A DNA stretch of 58,345 nucleotides. It comes from Phycisphaerae bacterium. GTDB lineage: Bacteria > Planctomycetota > Phycisphaerae > Phycisphaerales > SM1A02. Shown here piece by piece: positions 17,668 through 26,295 of this stretch (position 1 is the stretch's first letter; each line of letters opens with the position of its first letter). The stretch is from NCBI GenBank assembly GCA_016795065.1, contig JAEUIU010000075.1, positions 1-58,345 on the forward strand. Direction: 5' to 3'. Below the pieces are notes generated by a model. It had not been told where the DNA came from and searched no databases. It saw only the letters and a list, made by a program, of their open reading frames with translations. The position numbers and the translations under genes are program-made.

Positions 17668-19002
17668 GTGACTGACGTACCCACGACGCCCGACCTTACG
17701 CCGATGCTCCGAGAGGATGACCCCTTACCGAGGCGGCGCCTTCTCGGCGGGCCCGTTGTCTCAGGCTCGATCAAGGATCGGGCCGAGGACTTTCTCGTCG
17801 ATGAGATCCCGCTGTACGAGCCGAGCGGCGAGGGCGAGCACCTCTACTTGGGCATCCAGCGGCAGGGGATGGCTCACAGCGAGATGCTCGAGGTCTTGGG
17901 AAGGCACTTCGGCGTGCCCGAGGAGGCGATCGGTTTCGCGGGTATGAAGGACAAGATCGCGGTCATCCGCCAGGCGGTCTCAATCCACCTCCCGGGCAGG
18001 GCGACGCCGGCGGTCGAGCTGCGCAACGACCGTCTCGCGATCCTCTGGCAACGGAGGCACCTGAACAAGATTCGCCGCGGGCATCTCGCGGGGAACCGCT
18101 TCTCGATCCGGATCCGCAAGATCGATCCGATCCGATCGCCGGTGATCTGGCGCGGACTCAAGACGCTTGAGCGGGACGGCATCCCCGACTACTACGGCTC
18201 CCAGCGCTTCGGCTACCGGCGGAACAACCACCGCCTGGGGCGACATCTCCTCAACGGCGATCCCGAGGCGATGTTGGACGAACTGTTAGGAACGGTCTCG
18301 CCGTTTCCCGAGCGCCAACGCGAGGCGCGCGAACTGTTTGACGCGAAGCGTTATGCAGAGTCGCTGCCGCTTTGGGGCCGAAACGACCGGGCCGAGCGAG
18401 TGGCCTTGAATGCCCTGGTGCATGGCCGCTCCCCGAGGGCCGCGGCGAAGGCCATTTCGCCGGCGATGCGGATGTTCTGGATCAGTGCGTACCAGTCAGC
18501 AGTCTTCAACCGGCTCCTCGACCAGCGGCTCGAACGCGGGCTCCTTGCCACGATCATCGAGGGCGATGTCGCCTACAAGCACGCCTCGCGCGGCCAGTTC
18601 ACGGTCACCGCCGAAATGCTTGCTGCGGAAGACTTGCAGGCCCGCGCCGGCCGTTTCGAGATCTCGCCCAGCGGCCCGATGCTCGGTCGCGGCATGATTG
18701 AGGCCGCAGGCCAAGTCAGGGATTGGGAGCTGGAGGCCACGCTCGCTTTGGGCGTTCGCCCCGAGGTTTTTGCGGCGAAGGAGACGGACCTCGAGGGAGC
18801 GCGCCGGCCTTTCCGCGTACCGGTCACCAACATTGAGCTCGAAGGCGGTTTCGACGAGCACGGCACCTTCATTCGCCTCGCCTTTGACCTCCCTCGCGGT
18901 GCGTACGCAACGGTCCTGTTGCGCGAGCTGCTCGGCGATGAGGTTGCCGAGAACGAGGACGCGGCGCTGGCGGACCGCGCGGCCGATCGAAGCGATCGCT
19001 AA
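17668..19002 (+). CDS. truD: tRNA pseudouridine(13) synthase TruD
   Basis: TruD converts U13 of certain tRNAs to pseudouridine. The 444-residue protein has GSIKDRAEDFLVDEIPLY at the N-terminus and the catalytic GFAGMKDKIAVIRQAVS (Asp95 as the likely nucleophile). It also has YYGSQRFGYRRNNHRLGRHLL and the TRUD insertion domain in the middle. It is longer than E. coli TruD (349), as in many other phyla. The start is GTG 17668, directly after the DUF151 gene. The MFS gene follows after 71 bp. Confidence 0.93.
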   Translation: MTDVPTTPDLTPMLREDDPLPRRRLLGGPVVSGSIKDRAEDFLVDEIPLYEPSGEGEHLYLGIQRQGMAHSEMLEVLGRHFGVPEEAIGFAGMKDKIAVIRQAVSIHLPGRATPAVELRNDRLAILWQRRHLNKIRRGHLAGNRFSIRIRKIDPIRSPVIWRGLKTLERDGIPDYYGSQRFGYRRNNHRLGRHLLNGDPEAMLDELLGTVSPFPERQREARELFDAKRYAESLPLWGRNDRAERVALNALVHGRSPRAAAKAISPAMRMFWISAYQSAVFNRLLDQRLERGLLATIIEGDVAYKHASRGQFTVTAEMLAAEDLQARAGRFEISPSGPMLGRGMIEAAGQVRDWELEATLALGVRPEVFAAKETDLEGARRPFRVPVTNIELEGGFDEHGTFIRLAFDLPRGAYATVLLRELLGDEVAENEDAALADRAADRSDR

Positions 19003-19073
19003 GCCGGAATGGAGCGCCTGCGCGGCTTGCTGAGCGGAGCAGAGAGGCCCTGCCGCCCGTACGCTGCCGCCCC

Positions 19074-20240
19074 GTGTCCGACGCTCGGCGAACGATCTAC
19101 CTCTTCCTCGTACTGGCCCTTCTGGCCCTCGGCTCCGTGCCGGACGGCATGGTCTATCCGGGCCTGCATGCCCTGACCAGCGAGAGGTATGGCATCACGA
19201 TCAGTCGGGCCTCGTGGTTCACGCTTGTCCCGACGATCGGGGCGATCGTCTCCGCCTTCTTCCTGCCCAAGCTCGTTCGCTCGCGATCGCCGATGACGGT
19301 GCTGCGCGTCGCCTCGGTGCTTGAGGCGTTTCTGCTCGCGGCGGTCGCCCTGCCGATTCCCTTTTGGGCGGTCATCGTCTTGCGGCTCGTTTCCGGCGCG
19401 TGTGACCTGGCGGGCATTGCGGCGACGCTGCGGATCGCGACCCGAGTGGCTGGTCAGGAACACCGAGCCCGTTCGCTCGGATGGATGGGCACGGCCATCA
19501 TGTCCGGGCTCCTCGGTGGGATCGCGTTGGGCATGTTCGTCCCGACCGACATGGTCATTCTCGTGGCGGCGGAGGTCCTTGCCCTGCTCGCAGCGGGCAC
19601 GATCCTGATCGAGAGCGTCGTGCCGAGCGTTCACGATCCCGATCCGCCGCGTGAGGTGTCCGATTCGGCGCCGGCGCCGCGGCGCCAACGCATCGTCGCG
19701 TCGCTCCTAGTGGCGGCGGATCGCGGCCTTTCAGCGGTCCTCTCGATCGTTGTGCCGCTTGCCATGCCAGAGATGATCGCGGGCGAGAAGTCAGGCCAGA
19801 CGCGACTGGTCGGGACGATCCTCGGCCTGTCGATGCTGGGGATGGTCTTTGGCGGCCCGCTTGTCGGCGGGATTGTCGATCGCGTGGGCGCGGCCCGCGT
19901 GCGGCTGGTTGGAGCGATGGTCTTCGGCTTCGGCGTGATGGCCATCGTCTTCGTCGCCCCGCTCGGCCCGACCGCGATGATCGTTGCCGCGTCGGTTGCA
20001 GGCATCGGTGCCGCACCACTCTTTGCCTCGGCCCTTTCGATCGGTACACACGACCGAACCTCGACCGGCGTCTACGGCGCGATCCAGGCGGCAGGCCAGG
20101 CAGGGTACGCCCTCGGGAGCGCTTGCCTTCTCTTCACCGACCCGAAGTGGCTTGGTGCACCGGAAACGCTCGCGGCGGGAGCAATCCTCTACATCGCCAT
20201 CAACCTGGCAGCGAGCTGGGTGCTGTGGCGGCGGCGCTGA
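19074..20240 (+). CDS. Major facilitator superfamily transporter
   Basis: This 388-residue inner-membrane protein shows about 12 hydrophobic helices, with the usual break after six (about residues 190-210, charged loop). MFS-like loop sequence is seen in GGPLVGGIVDRVGAARVRLVG between the second-half helices, and LPKLVRSRSPMTVLR after TM2. The substrate cannot be told from sequence. The start is GTG 19074. Its last 41 bp overlap the 3' end of the convergent HAD gene. Confidence 0.85.
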   Translation: MSDARRTIYLFLVLALLALGSVPDGMVYPGLHALTSERYGITISRASWFTLVPTIGAIVSAFFLPKLVRSRSPMTVLRVASVLEAFLLAAVALPIPFWAVIVLRLVSGACDLAGIAATLRIATRVAGQEHRARSLGWMGTAIMSGLLGGIALGMFVPTDMVILVAAEVLALLAAGTILIESVVPSVHDPDPPREVSDSAPAPRRQRIVASLLVAADRGLSAVLSIVVPLAMPEMIAGEKSGQTRLVGTILGLSMLGMVFGGPLVGGIVDRVGAARVRLVGAMVFGFGVMAIVFVAPLGPTAMIVAASVAGIGAAPLFASALSIGTHDRTSTGVYGAIQAAGQAGYALGSACLLFTDPKWLGAPETLAAGAILYIAINLAASWVLWRRR

Positions 20241-20874
20241 GGTCGACGCCGCGCGCGGCCAGCGCCTCCCGCACCTGGGCGGCTGTGTCGCCCGTGTGGT
20301 CGATGCGGACCGCGTCCCAACCGAGCGAGAGGGCGGCGGTGACGTTCTCGTCGAGGTCGTCGAAGAAGAGGATCTCGCGGCCGCTGGCCAGGCGATCCTG
20401 TTCGAAGCGGCGGTAGATCGCCGCGTCGGGCTTGGCCAGACCCCACAGGTGCGATGCATGGAGAGCGTGCATCGCCCGCAGGGCCGGCATGGCCACGAGT
20501 TCATCCCAGTGGTCGTCGTTGGTGTTGGACAGGCACGCGGTGGTGATGCCAAGGGCGTTGATTGCCGCAATCGTCTCGACGATGCCCGGATACTCGCCCC
20601 GGAGAATGGCCCGGTGGATGCGGCCCAGTTCGTCGACAGTGAAGACGTGGTCGAGCGCTTCGGCCAATGAAGCGAGGAACGACCGGCCGTCGAGGAAGCC
20701 GAGCTGGTGCTGGGCGATCAGGTGTCGCTGTCGGGAGCGGGCGTTCTCGTCAGCGGGAACGCGCCGCAACGGTACGCCCGCGGCCAGCGTGGCTTCCTCG
20801 AAGGAGCGGCAGATGCGCACGACGACGCCACCAAGATCAAAACAAACGATTCGAGGGGGCGACGACCGCGTCAT
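20200..20874 (-). CDS. HAD-superfamily hydrolase (YihX-like)
   Basis: This 224-residue cytoplasmic hydrolase has HAD motif I in variant form (FDLGGVVVRI), where the second Asp of DxD is replaced by Gly, as in YihX/epoxide-hydrolase-type members. Motif II is CLSNTNDDHW, motif III includes the Lys in GLAKPDAAIYRR, and motif IV is FFDDLDENV. The substrate is unknown; sugar phosphates are usual for YihX. The gene converges on and overlaps the MFS gene by 41 bp. The ATG at 20874 is the only sensible start. Confidence 0.88.
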   Translation of the reverse strand: MTRSSPPRIVCFDLGGVVVRICRSFEEATLAAGVPLRRVPADENARSRQRHLIAQHQLGFLDGRSFLASLAEALDHVFTVDELGRIHRAILRGEYPGIVETIAAINALGITTACLSNTNDDHWDELVAMPALRAMHALHASHLWGLAKPDAAIYRRFEQDRLASGREILFFDDLDENVTAALSLGWDAVRIDHTGDTAAQVREALAARGVDLSAAATAPSSLPG

Positions 20875-20929
20875 GATCGCGAGTGTACGGCGCTATCGCT
20901 TTTGCGGCATCGAAGAGAAGAACGAACTG

Positions 20930-22054
20930 TTATGGAGTGCGTCGCCTGCGCGGCCCGCCGAGAAGGGAAAGGAGGAGCGTCGTGACGACTCCAGGAGCGG
21001 GCACCGGCGGATCACCGCCACCGCCTTCGTCACCGCCACCGCCACCGCCGCCACCGCCGCCACCACCACCGCCACCGCCGCCACCACCGCCACCGCCGCC
21101 ACCACCACCTCCGCTCAGGCCGGTGGCCAGCGACGGAGCGAAACTCGGCATGGAGCGTGAGAAACGAGACGCACCACCTCCCCCTCCGCCAAGCGAGCCG
21201 CCGATGATCGCCGACATGGCCGCGTCCTCTTCGGACCCAGCGGAGGCAAGCGGAGTCAACGGGCCCTCGCCGAGACCGAAGAGCTTGAACGCCATCGTGA
21301 CGCCCTTCGGCACGTCGAGTCGAAAGCCGATGGCACCGGCCTCGGATGCACCGAGGTCGTCCAGGTCATAGCCGACCATGGCGATGTTGAGCGGTCGATC
21401 GCTTCCATCGAGGACGATCGCCACGCCGCTGCGGCCGGCGTCCACGGCCGACCGCGTGACGGCGACCGCCTGTTCGGCCAGGTACGGGTCGTCGATGTCG
21501 CCGGCGAGAATGGCACTCAAGAGGACATCGCCCGACGGCGGGGGGCCGACGAGAAGCGCTTCAGGCGAGCGGTCCGGCTTGGCCGGTCCATCGTCGATGA
21601 CGCCCATCGGAAGGAAGACATCGATGCGGGCGTCAGCGCGGCCGTCGGTAAGGAGCATCGTGCTCACCGAGAACCCACCTAACGTGTCGATCGCCGTTGT
21701 GGGGGCTGGCACGTTGCGGGCGGTGACGATGCGAACCGCCGAACGGCCGGCGGCAAGTTCCTCGTCGGAGAGAGGCCGCCATTCGGCGCCGTCGCGAACC
21801 GAGACGCGGACCGCGGCGATTCCGTGAAGCGTCGACTTCTCGCGCGTGAAGGTGGCATCACCGATGCTCACCGCATTCAGCGAAACGTTTCCCGCGAAGG
21901 AGCCTTGGATGACGGGCTCGCCGTCGTGCTCGAAGCGGGCCACATCGAGCGGGATGGGTCTCGCGTCGGCACCAGGGCATGGGGATGTGACCACCGCCGA
22001 AGCCATGGCGATGGCGGGGATCGCTGTGACGATCCTCGATCCGTGCCAGCTCAT
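20930..22054 (-). CDS. Secreted protein with 27-residue poly-Gly linker and PEP-CTERM-like sorting tail
   Basis: This 374-residue protein is of unknown function. ATG 22054 has a strong site (AGAGGAGG) and begins a signal peptide (IVTAIPAIAMASAVVTSPCPGADA). The middle domain (residues about 40-300) matches no family I know. A run of 27 glycine codons (21032-21112) is followed by DE-GGGG-D. The tail has the layout of PEP-CTERM signals: a PAPG motif, a short hydrophobic helix (VVTTLLLSLLGG) and an Arg cluster. The canonical PEP is replaced by PAP. It is probably exported, then cut and anchored by an exosortase-type system not seen here. Confidence 0.75.
   Translation of the reverse strand: MSWHGSRIVTAIPAIAMASAVVTSPCPGADARPIPLDVARFEHDGEPVIQGSFAGNVSLNAVSIGDATFTREKSTLHGIAAVRVSVRDGAEWRPLSDEELAAGRSAVRIVTARNVPAPTTAIDTLGGFSVSTMLLTDGRADARIDVFLPMGVIDDGPAKPDRSPEALLVGPPPSGDVLLSAILAGDIDDPYLAEQAVAVTRSAVDAGRSGVAIVLDGSDRPLNIAMVGYDLDDLGASEAGAIGFRLDVPKGVTMAFKLFGLGEGPLTPLASAGSEEDAAMSAIIGGSLGGGGGGASRFSRSMPSFAPSLATGLSGGGGGGGGGGGGGGGGGGGGGGGGGGGDEGGGGDPPVPAPGVVTTLLLSLLGGPRRRRTP
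21032..21112. repeat. Trinucleotide (GGN)27 tract
   Basis: Twenty-seven consecutive Gly codons on the minus strand (mixed GGC and GGT, one GGA) form an imperfect triplet repeat. Length changes by slippage would keep the frame. Confidence 0.9.
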
Positions 22055-22308
22055 GACTGGCCTCCTCTCCGATGTCCCGATCGGAATCCCAATTGGGATC
22101 TCAATCGGAATCCTGTGCGGGGCGGCCCACAGTGGTCGCGTGGGTGTGTGGGGGCGGGACGCTCCGCGGAAAGTCTCTACTCCCATTCCTTCGGAGCGAG
22201 TCGTTCCTGGACAGAGTTCGCAAACCGCCGTGGGCTGTTCCGGATCTGCGGGACCTGAGGTCCGCCGGACGCCATTTGGTTCACGAGCGAGTCGTTATCG
22301 GCGAGTTG
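22055..22308. other. Intergenic region between tadA and the poly-Gly gene
   Basis: These 254 bp hold the 12-bp repeat block (22076-22111) and two copies of GAGCGAGTCGTT (22194-22205 and 22285-22296), the second close to the tadA stop. Both flanking genes are on the minus strand. No clear promoter or terminator is seen. Confidence 0.4.
22076..22111. repeat. Three 12-bp tandem repeats upstream of the poly-Gly gene
   Basis: CCCGATCGGAAT, CCCAATTGGGAT and CTCAATCGGAAT follow each other at 22076, 22088 and 22100, 22 bp upstream of the start codon at 22054. The middle of the block contains a 14-bp palindrome, ATCCCAATTGGGAT (22086-22099). It could be an operator. Confidence 0.6.
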
Positions 22309-22845
22309 TTAGGCCGACGCCCGCTTGGCGGCCTTCCGGTCCTCGCGAAGCTTCTTGAAGAAGTCGCGGAGGAGGGTGGCGCAGCGGTCGGCCTTGATGC
22401 CGGTGTACATGAACGGGCGGTGGTTGAGCCGCTCGTCGCTGGTGATTCGGTAGAGCGACTCGCAGGCTCCGGCCTTCGCGTCCGTCGCCCCGTAGATGAC
22501 GCGGCCGACCCGGGCGTTGACGATCGCCCCGGCGCACATCGTGCACGGCTCGAGGGTCACCGCGAGCGAGCATTCGCTCAGCCGCCAGTCCTGAATGCGC
22601 TTGGCCGCGGCGCGGATGGCCAGGAACTCGGCGTGACCGCATGGGTCACGATCGAACTCGCGGGTGTTGGCGGCCTCGGCGATGATCTCGTTGCCGCGGT
22701 AAATCACCGCGCCGACCGGAACTTCACCGATCGATCCGGCCTGCTCTGCCAGTTCGATCGCCCGGTCCATCATGGCGAGGTCAATCGCCGTCAGGCCGGG
22801 GTTTCGGCTTGTCACCAATCGCAATTGTGAGTTGAGTTGGGACAT
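22309..22845 (-). CDS. tadA: tRNA-specific adenosine deaminase
   Basis: TadA deaminates A34 to inosine in tRNA-Arg(ACG). The zinc site is complete: HAE in CGHAEFLAI (His and proton-shuttling Glu) and EPCTMCAGAI (two Cys). RVGRVIYGATDAKAGAC and the C-terminal helix RDFFKKLRE are typical of TadA. I start at ATG 22845 (MSQLNSQL), giving 178 residues; the upstream frame to 22947 is Arg-rich and not family-like. It is the last gene of the minus-strand run tatD-tatC-tadA. Confidence 0.92.
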   Translation of the reverse strand: MSQLNSQLRLVTSRNPGLTAIDLAMMDRAIELAEQAGSIGEVPVGAVIYRGNEIIAEAANTREFDRDPCGHAEFLAIRAAAKRIQDWRLSECSLAVTLEPCTMCAGAIVNARVGRVIYGATDAKAGACESLYRITSDERLNHRPFMYTGIKADRCATLLRDFFKKLREDRKAAKRASA

Positions 22846-22946
22846 CAATCGTCTCCGCCGGGCGCGTTGGCCACGACCGCCCCACAACCGTGTGGGGCGC
22901 ATCCATCGAACTCCCTTGAGTCCTCGACGCTGAGCGCGGCGCGGCA

Positions 22947-24122
22947 TCAGAGTGAGCCGCCTCCGCGGGCATCCTCATCGGCGTCGCCATCCGGCTCACG
23001 CCGGTTCGTCTCTGAGGTTTGCGCGGTGGGGGATGTAGGCGGAGACTGTCGTTCGGGCTGTTCGGTTTGTGATGTCGACGGTGCGGCCTGTACACCCGCC
23101 TTACCGGACGCCGAGTTCGGCCTGCGGACCGTGTGGGCCTCCCGGATACGGCGGAAAAAGCCGCGTACGACCGATCCCTCGCGTACGGCGTGGGGGGGGA
23201 CCGCCACCAGGAGAAGCAGTCCCAGCTCATACAGGAGGTAGAGCGGGACCGTCATGAGGAGCATCGTGGCCACGTCGCTGGTCGGCGTGACCACCGCTGC
23301 CACGATGGTCAGAACAAAGAGCGCGTGCAGTCGCTTGGTGCGAAGCGTCTCACCACTCACGATGCCGACCCAGCCCAAGAGGAGGATGACCAGCGGCATC
23401 TGGAACGCCACGGCGATGCCCAAGGTCATGAGTAGGACGAGATCGATGTACTCGCCGACGAGGTACTGCTGGATGTAGGCGGTGTCGCGGGAGAGTGGCG
23501 CGCGAAGCACCTCGCCCTTGGGCGTCATGACGTAGAGCTGGTGGTCATGTTCGAGCATCCACATCTCGCCCGGCCGTGCCTCCTTCGGCATTTCCTTCAG
23601 GAAGGGCATGCGCGGATAGGTGGCATTGTCGGGGGTCAATGGCTCCACGAGGGTGGGCGTGCTCGAGTCTCGCGCTTCGAGCCCATAGTTCACCAGGACA
23701 TGAAGCGAGATCGGCAGGAGCGCGAAGTAGAGCGTGAGGATGCCCGCGATGCAGAGGAGAAAGCTGCCTGGGACCAACAGGCGAGCGAATCGGCGCTCGT
23801 GTTCGTAAAGTCCCGGCTCGACGAACTTCCACACCTGCCAGACGATCCACGGCGATGAGATGACCGCGCCGAGTACCAGGGAGAGCTTGATGTCGACACC
23901 CATCAGCTCGGTGACGGTGCGGGTCTGAAGCTGGTCGGGCAGACCGTTGGCCCGCAAAGCCGCATGCAGCGGATACTCGATCACCTCTCGGATGCGGGCC
24001 GCGAAGAAGAAGACGAGGATCGCGATGGGGAGCGGCACGGCAATCGCAAGGAACACCCGACGGCGCAACTCGTCGAGGTGGTCGCCGAAACTCATCACGG
24101 ACTCGCGGTCGGGGTCACGCAT
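22947..24122 (-). CDS. tatC: Sec-independent protein translocase TatC with enlarged loop
   Basis: TatC is the twin-arginine signal receptor in the inner membrane. The start MSFGDHLDELRRRVF, the Glu in FVEPGLYEHERR and six hydrophobic helices are family hallmarks. At 391 residues it is much longer than the usual about 250. The extra length comes from a roughly 75-residue hydrophilic segment in a periplasmic loop (about 190-265) and a Pro/Thr/Gln-rich C-terminal tail. ATG 24122 overlaps the tatD stop by 8 bp. The ActB protein encoded nearby has a Tat-like signal region and is a probable client. No tatA/B is present here. Confidence 0.93.
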   Translation of the reverse strand: MRDPDRESVMSFGDHLDELRRRVFLAIAVPLPIAILVFFFAARIREVIEYPLHAALRANGLPDQLQTRTVTELMGVDIKLSLVLGAVISSPWIVWQVWKFVEPGLYEHERRFARLLVPGSFLLCIAGILTLYFALLPISLHVLVNYGLEARDSSTPTLVEPLTPDNATYPRMPFLKEMPKEARPGEMWMLEHDHQLYVMTPKGEVLRAPLSRDTAYIQQYLVGEYIDLVLLMTLGIAVAFQMPLVILLLGWVGIVSGETLRTKRLHALFVLTIVAAVVTPTSDVATMLLMTVPLYLLYELGLLLLVAVPPHAVREGSVVRGFFRRIREAHTVRRPNSASGKAGVQAAPSTSQTEQPERQSPPTSPTAQTSETNRREPDGDADEDARGGGSL

Positions 24123-24945
24123 GTGACGGATCTCCCACACGAGTCGGCGGCGACGCCACGCCGCGACGGATGCTGATGCCGAAGAAGCGTTCGGTGTTTT
24201 GGTCCAGCCGTTCCGCACACGCCTCGAACGTCTCGCCGCGCAGCTCGGCGATGCGGCGAACGATGTGCGGGATGTAACGGGGTTCGTTGGGGCGCACGGT
24301 GCGGATCGGATCCGGGGTCAGGAACGGCGCATCAGTCTCGACCATGATGCGATCCGCGGGCATAAGGGTCGCTGCAGCGGCGACCTCCTTGGCGTTGCGG
24401 AAGGTGACGACGCCGGTGAAGGAGATCCACGCCCCGAAGTCGAGGACACGGCGGGCCTCGTCGGCGGTGCCGGTGAAGCAATGGAAAACGTAGCGGTCGC
24501 GGGGAAGTGACGATGAGGCGAGAATCGGCAGCAGGTCGTCGAATGCCTCGCGGCAGTGGATGACGATGGGCTTGGCGAGGCCTTCCTTCGCCCACCGCTC
24601 GAGGCGAGCTAACTGTTCGTTCAACACGGAGTGCTGGAGGGCGCGGGGCGGCTTCGGATAGTGGTTATCCAAGCCAAGCTCGCCCCAGGCGACGCAGCGA
24701 GGGTCCGCGCCGCAACGTCGAAGCGTCTCCCAGTCGATCGGCTCATCACAATGGAGGGGATGGATGCCGGCGGAACACCAGACGTCAGGATGACGACAGG
24801 CGATCTCCAGGCTGCGCTCCGCGTCTGCTGACGATGTGGCGATCGTGATCGCCCCGAAGACGCCCTCGGCCCGCGCGAGCCGCATCACGTCGTCGACCCG
24901 GGTGGTGAACTCGGGAAAGGTGAGGTGGCAGTGCGAATCGAACAT
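24115..24945 (-). CDS. tatD: TatD-family metal-dependent DNase
   Basis: This is a 276-residue TIM-barrel hydrolase of the TatD/YcfH family, cytoplasmic, linked to DNA repair or degradation. The metal ligands are in DSHCHLTF (HxH), the Glu in GELGLDNHY, His in IVIHCREAF, His in FHCFTG and Asp in VETDAPFLTP. Length is normal. It is translated just ahead of tatC with an 8-bp overlap, an arrangement that matches the historical naming but does not imply a role in Tat export. Confidence 0.93.
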   Translation of the reverse strand: MFDSHCHLTFPEFTTRVDDVMRLARAEGVFGAITIATSSADAERSLEIACRHPDVWCSAGIHPLHCDEPIDWETLRRCGADPRCVAWGELGLDNHYPKPPRALQHSVLNEQLARLERWAKEGLAKPIVIHCREAFDDLLPILASSSLPRDRYVFHCFTGTADEARRVLDFGAWISFTGVVTFRNAKEVAAAATLMPADRIMVETDAPFLTPDPIRTVRPNEPRYIPHIVRRIAELRGETFEACAERLDQNTERFFGISIRRGVASPPTRVGDPSHA

Positions 24946-25412
24946 ATCGAACAGGGGGAGCGTGCCGCGGGGCGAGGCATTGTGACCAGTCCGCAGGGTC
25001 GAGCGCGTCGAGCTTCTGCGTCAGACCGGAAAGGGGGCCCTTGTAGTGGGAAAAGGCCTACGTCGAGCGGCCCCGAACAACCTCCCCCAAACTCCCCACC
25101 ACAACATATTGCGGTGCCGACCGGTACCATGCCGACCTTCTCGCATTGGTGCACGATGCACTTGCTTCACGCGCGTGAGGCATCGCCTTCCCAACCGCGC
25201 TCCAAACTCGCCATTGCCGCTTGGCAACCGACGACTTCGTTCTGTTCCCGGGGGGTTCGCCCGAACGCTTCGCCGCTCATCGTCACGACGCGACGCGACG
25301 CTGGCGCAGGGCTCAAGAACTTCTGCCGCACGGATCCAACCGACGGGACCCCGATCGACAACGGTGCTCTGCAGAACGGGTGGGGATCCGGACATCCGTG
25401 TCGGTGATTCCG
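24946..25412. other. Upstream part of the divergent region tatD / actA
   Basis: No gene-like frame is found in these about 470 bp; the open frames present are low-complexity shadows. It should contain the tatD promoter on the minus strand, but I cannot pick one with confidence. Confidence 0.4.
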
Positions 25413-25441
25413 TTGACGGTTTGAGAAGGGTCTCGTACGAT
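25413..25441 (+). promoter_or_regulatory. Candidate sigma70-type promoter of the act-cox operon
   Basis: TTGACG at 25413 and TACGAT at 25436 are separated by exactly 17 bp. Transcription from here would give a leader of about 195 nt before the actA start. The -10 overlaps the left arm of an inverted repeat. Confidence 0.5.
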
Positions 25442-25473
25442 CTTCCTTCAACTTTGTGAAAAAAGGTACGAGA
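25431..25473. promoter_or_regulatory. Inverted repeat overlapping the act promoter
   Basis: TCTCGTAC (25431-25438) and GTACGAGA (25466-25473) are perfect 8-bp inverted copies, 27 nt apart. The first covers the putative -10 box and the second lies in the early transcript. This could be a repressor operator with two half-sites or an RNA hairpin. Confidence 0.45.
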
Positions 25474-25580
25474 CTTGACTCGTGCCAGCCGCCCCGGGCG
25501 GCATCCGTGACGAGTTTTGAGCGACGCGATCGAATGGGCGTCGAAGTTGGTGCAGGACACTGACTCGACGACCCGCACTC

Positions 25581-25626
25581 GACCACGCTGTGCGTGGTCA
25601 GCAAGTCCCGAACTGTTGCTCGGGAC
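25581..25626 (+). promoter_or_regulatory. Two adjacent leader hairpins before actA
   Basis: GACCACG-CTGTG-CGTGGTC (25581-25599) and GTCCCGA-ACTGTTGC-TCGGGAC (25605-25626) are two perfect 7-bp stems, 5 nt apart. The second ends just before the actA ribosome site (AGGA) and 15 nt before the start codon at 25642. Confidence 0.45.
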
Positions 25627-25641
25627 GCTCAGGAACAGCGC

Positions 25642-26295
25642 ATGAGCCGATTCCTTTTCCCCAAGTGGTCCAACCTCCTGCTTCCAACGCTGCTGCTTGT
25701 CGGCGCGATCATGCCGCTCTACGCGGTGTTCTTCGTCGCCTATGGCTTCAGCCCGAAGACGCTCGAGGTGGGCTACCAGCCGCAGCAACCGGTCAAGTTC
25801 AGTCACGCGATGCACGCCGGGCAGTTGGGGCTTGATTGCCGCTACTGCCACAACACGGTGGAACGCAGCGCCTACGCGGCAATCCCGCCGACGCAAACCT
25901 GCATGAACTGCCACACGCAGATCCGCAAGGACAGCCCGCTCGTGGCGCCGGTCAAGGAGTCATATGAAACTGGTAAGCCGATCCGCTGGACGAAAGTCCA
26001 CAAGCTCGGCGACTACGCCTACTTCAACCACTCTGCTCACGTCAATCGTGGCGTCGGCTGCGCAACGTGCCACGGTCGCATCGACCGCATGGATGTCGTC
26101 GCTCAGTTCTCACCGCTTTCGATGGGGTGGTGCCTCAACTGTCACCGGGACCCGGGACCGAATCTTCGTCCTCTCAATCAGATCACCGACATGGCGTTCG
26201 ACCCGTCGGTGGAGATGAACGCCGAGCGGCAGGCCTCGCTGAAGGACCAGTTTGCCATCCAGCCGAGCGAGCACTGCTCGACGTGCCACCGCTGA
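25642..26295 (+). CDS. actA: Alternative complex III subunit ActA, pentaheme cytochrome c
   Basis: ActA is the membrane-anchored multiheme subunit of the menaquinol:cytochrome c/HiPIP oxidoreductase (ACIII). An N-terminal helix (SNLLLPTLLLVGAIMPLYAVFF) anchors it. Five CXXCH heme sites are present (CRYCH, CMNCH, CATCH, CLNCH, CSTCH), matching the five hemes of known ActA. ATG 25642 follows AGGA and gives 217 residues; the longer frame from 25594 runs through the leader hairpins. It is the first gene of the operon and would carry electrons out of the complex. Confidence 0.95.
   Translation: MSRFLFPKWSNLLLPTLLLVGAIMPLYAVFFVAYGFSPKTLEVGYQPQQPVKFSHAMHAGQLGLDCRYCHNTVERSAYAAIPPTQTCMNCHTQIRKDSPLVAPVKESYETGKPIRWTKVHKLGDYAYFNHSAHVNRGVGCATCHGRIDRMDVVAQFSPLSMGWCLNCHRDPGPNLRPLNQITDMAFDPSVEMNAERQASLKDQFAIQPSEHCSTCHR

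Noticed and set aside
24925..25459. Small genes between tatD and actA
   Set aside because: Open frames there are Pro/Arg/Ser-rich without ribosome sites or family similarity, and lie across the promoter region.
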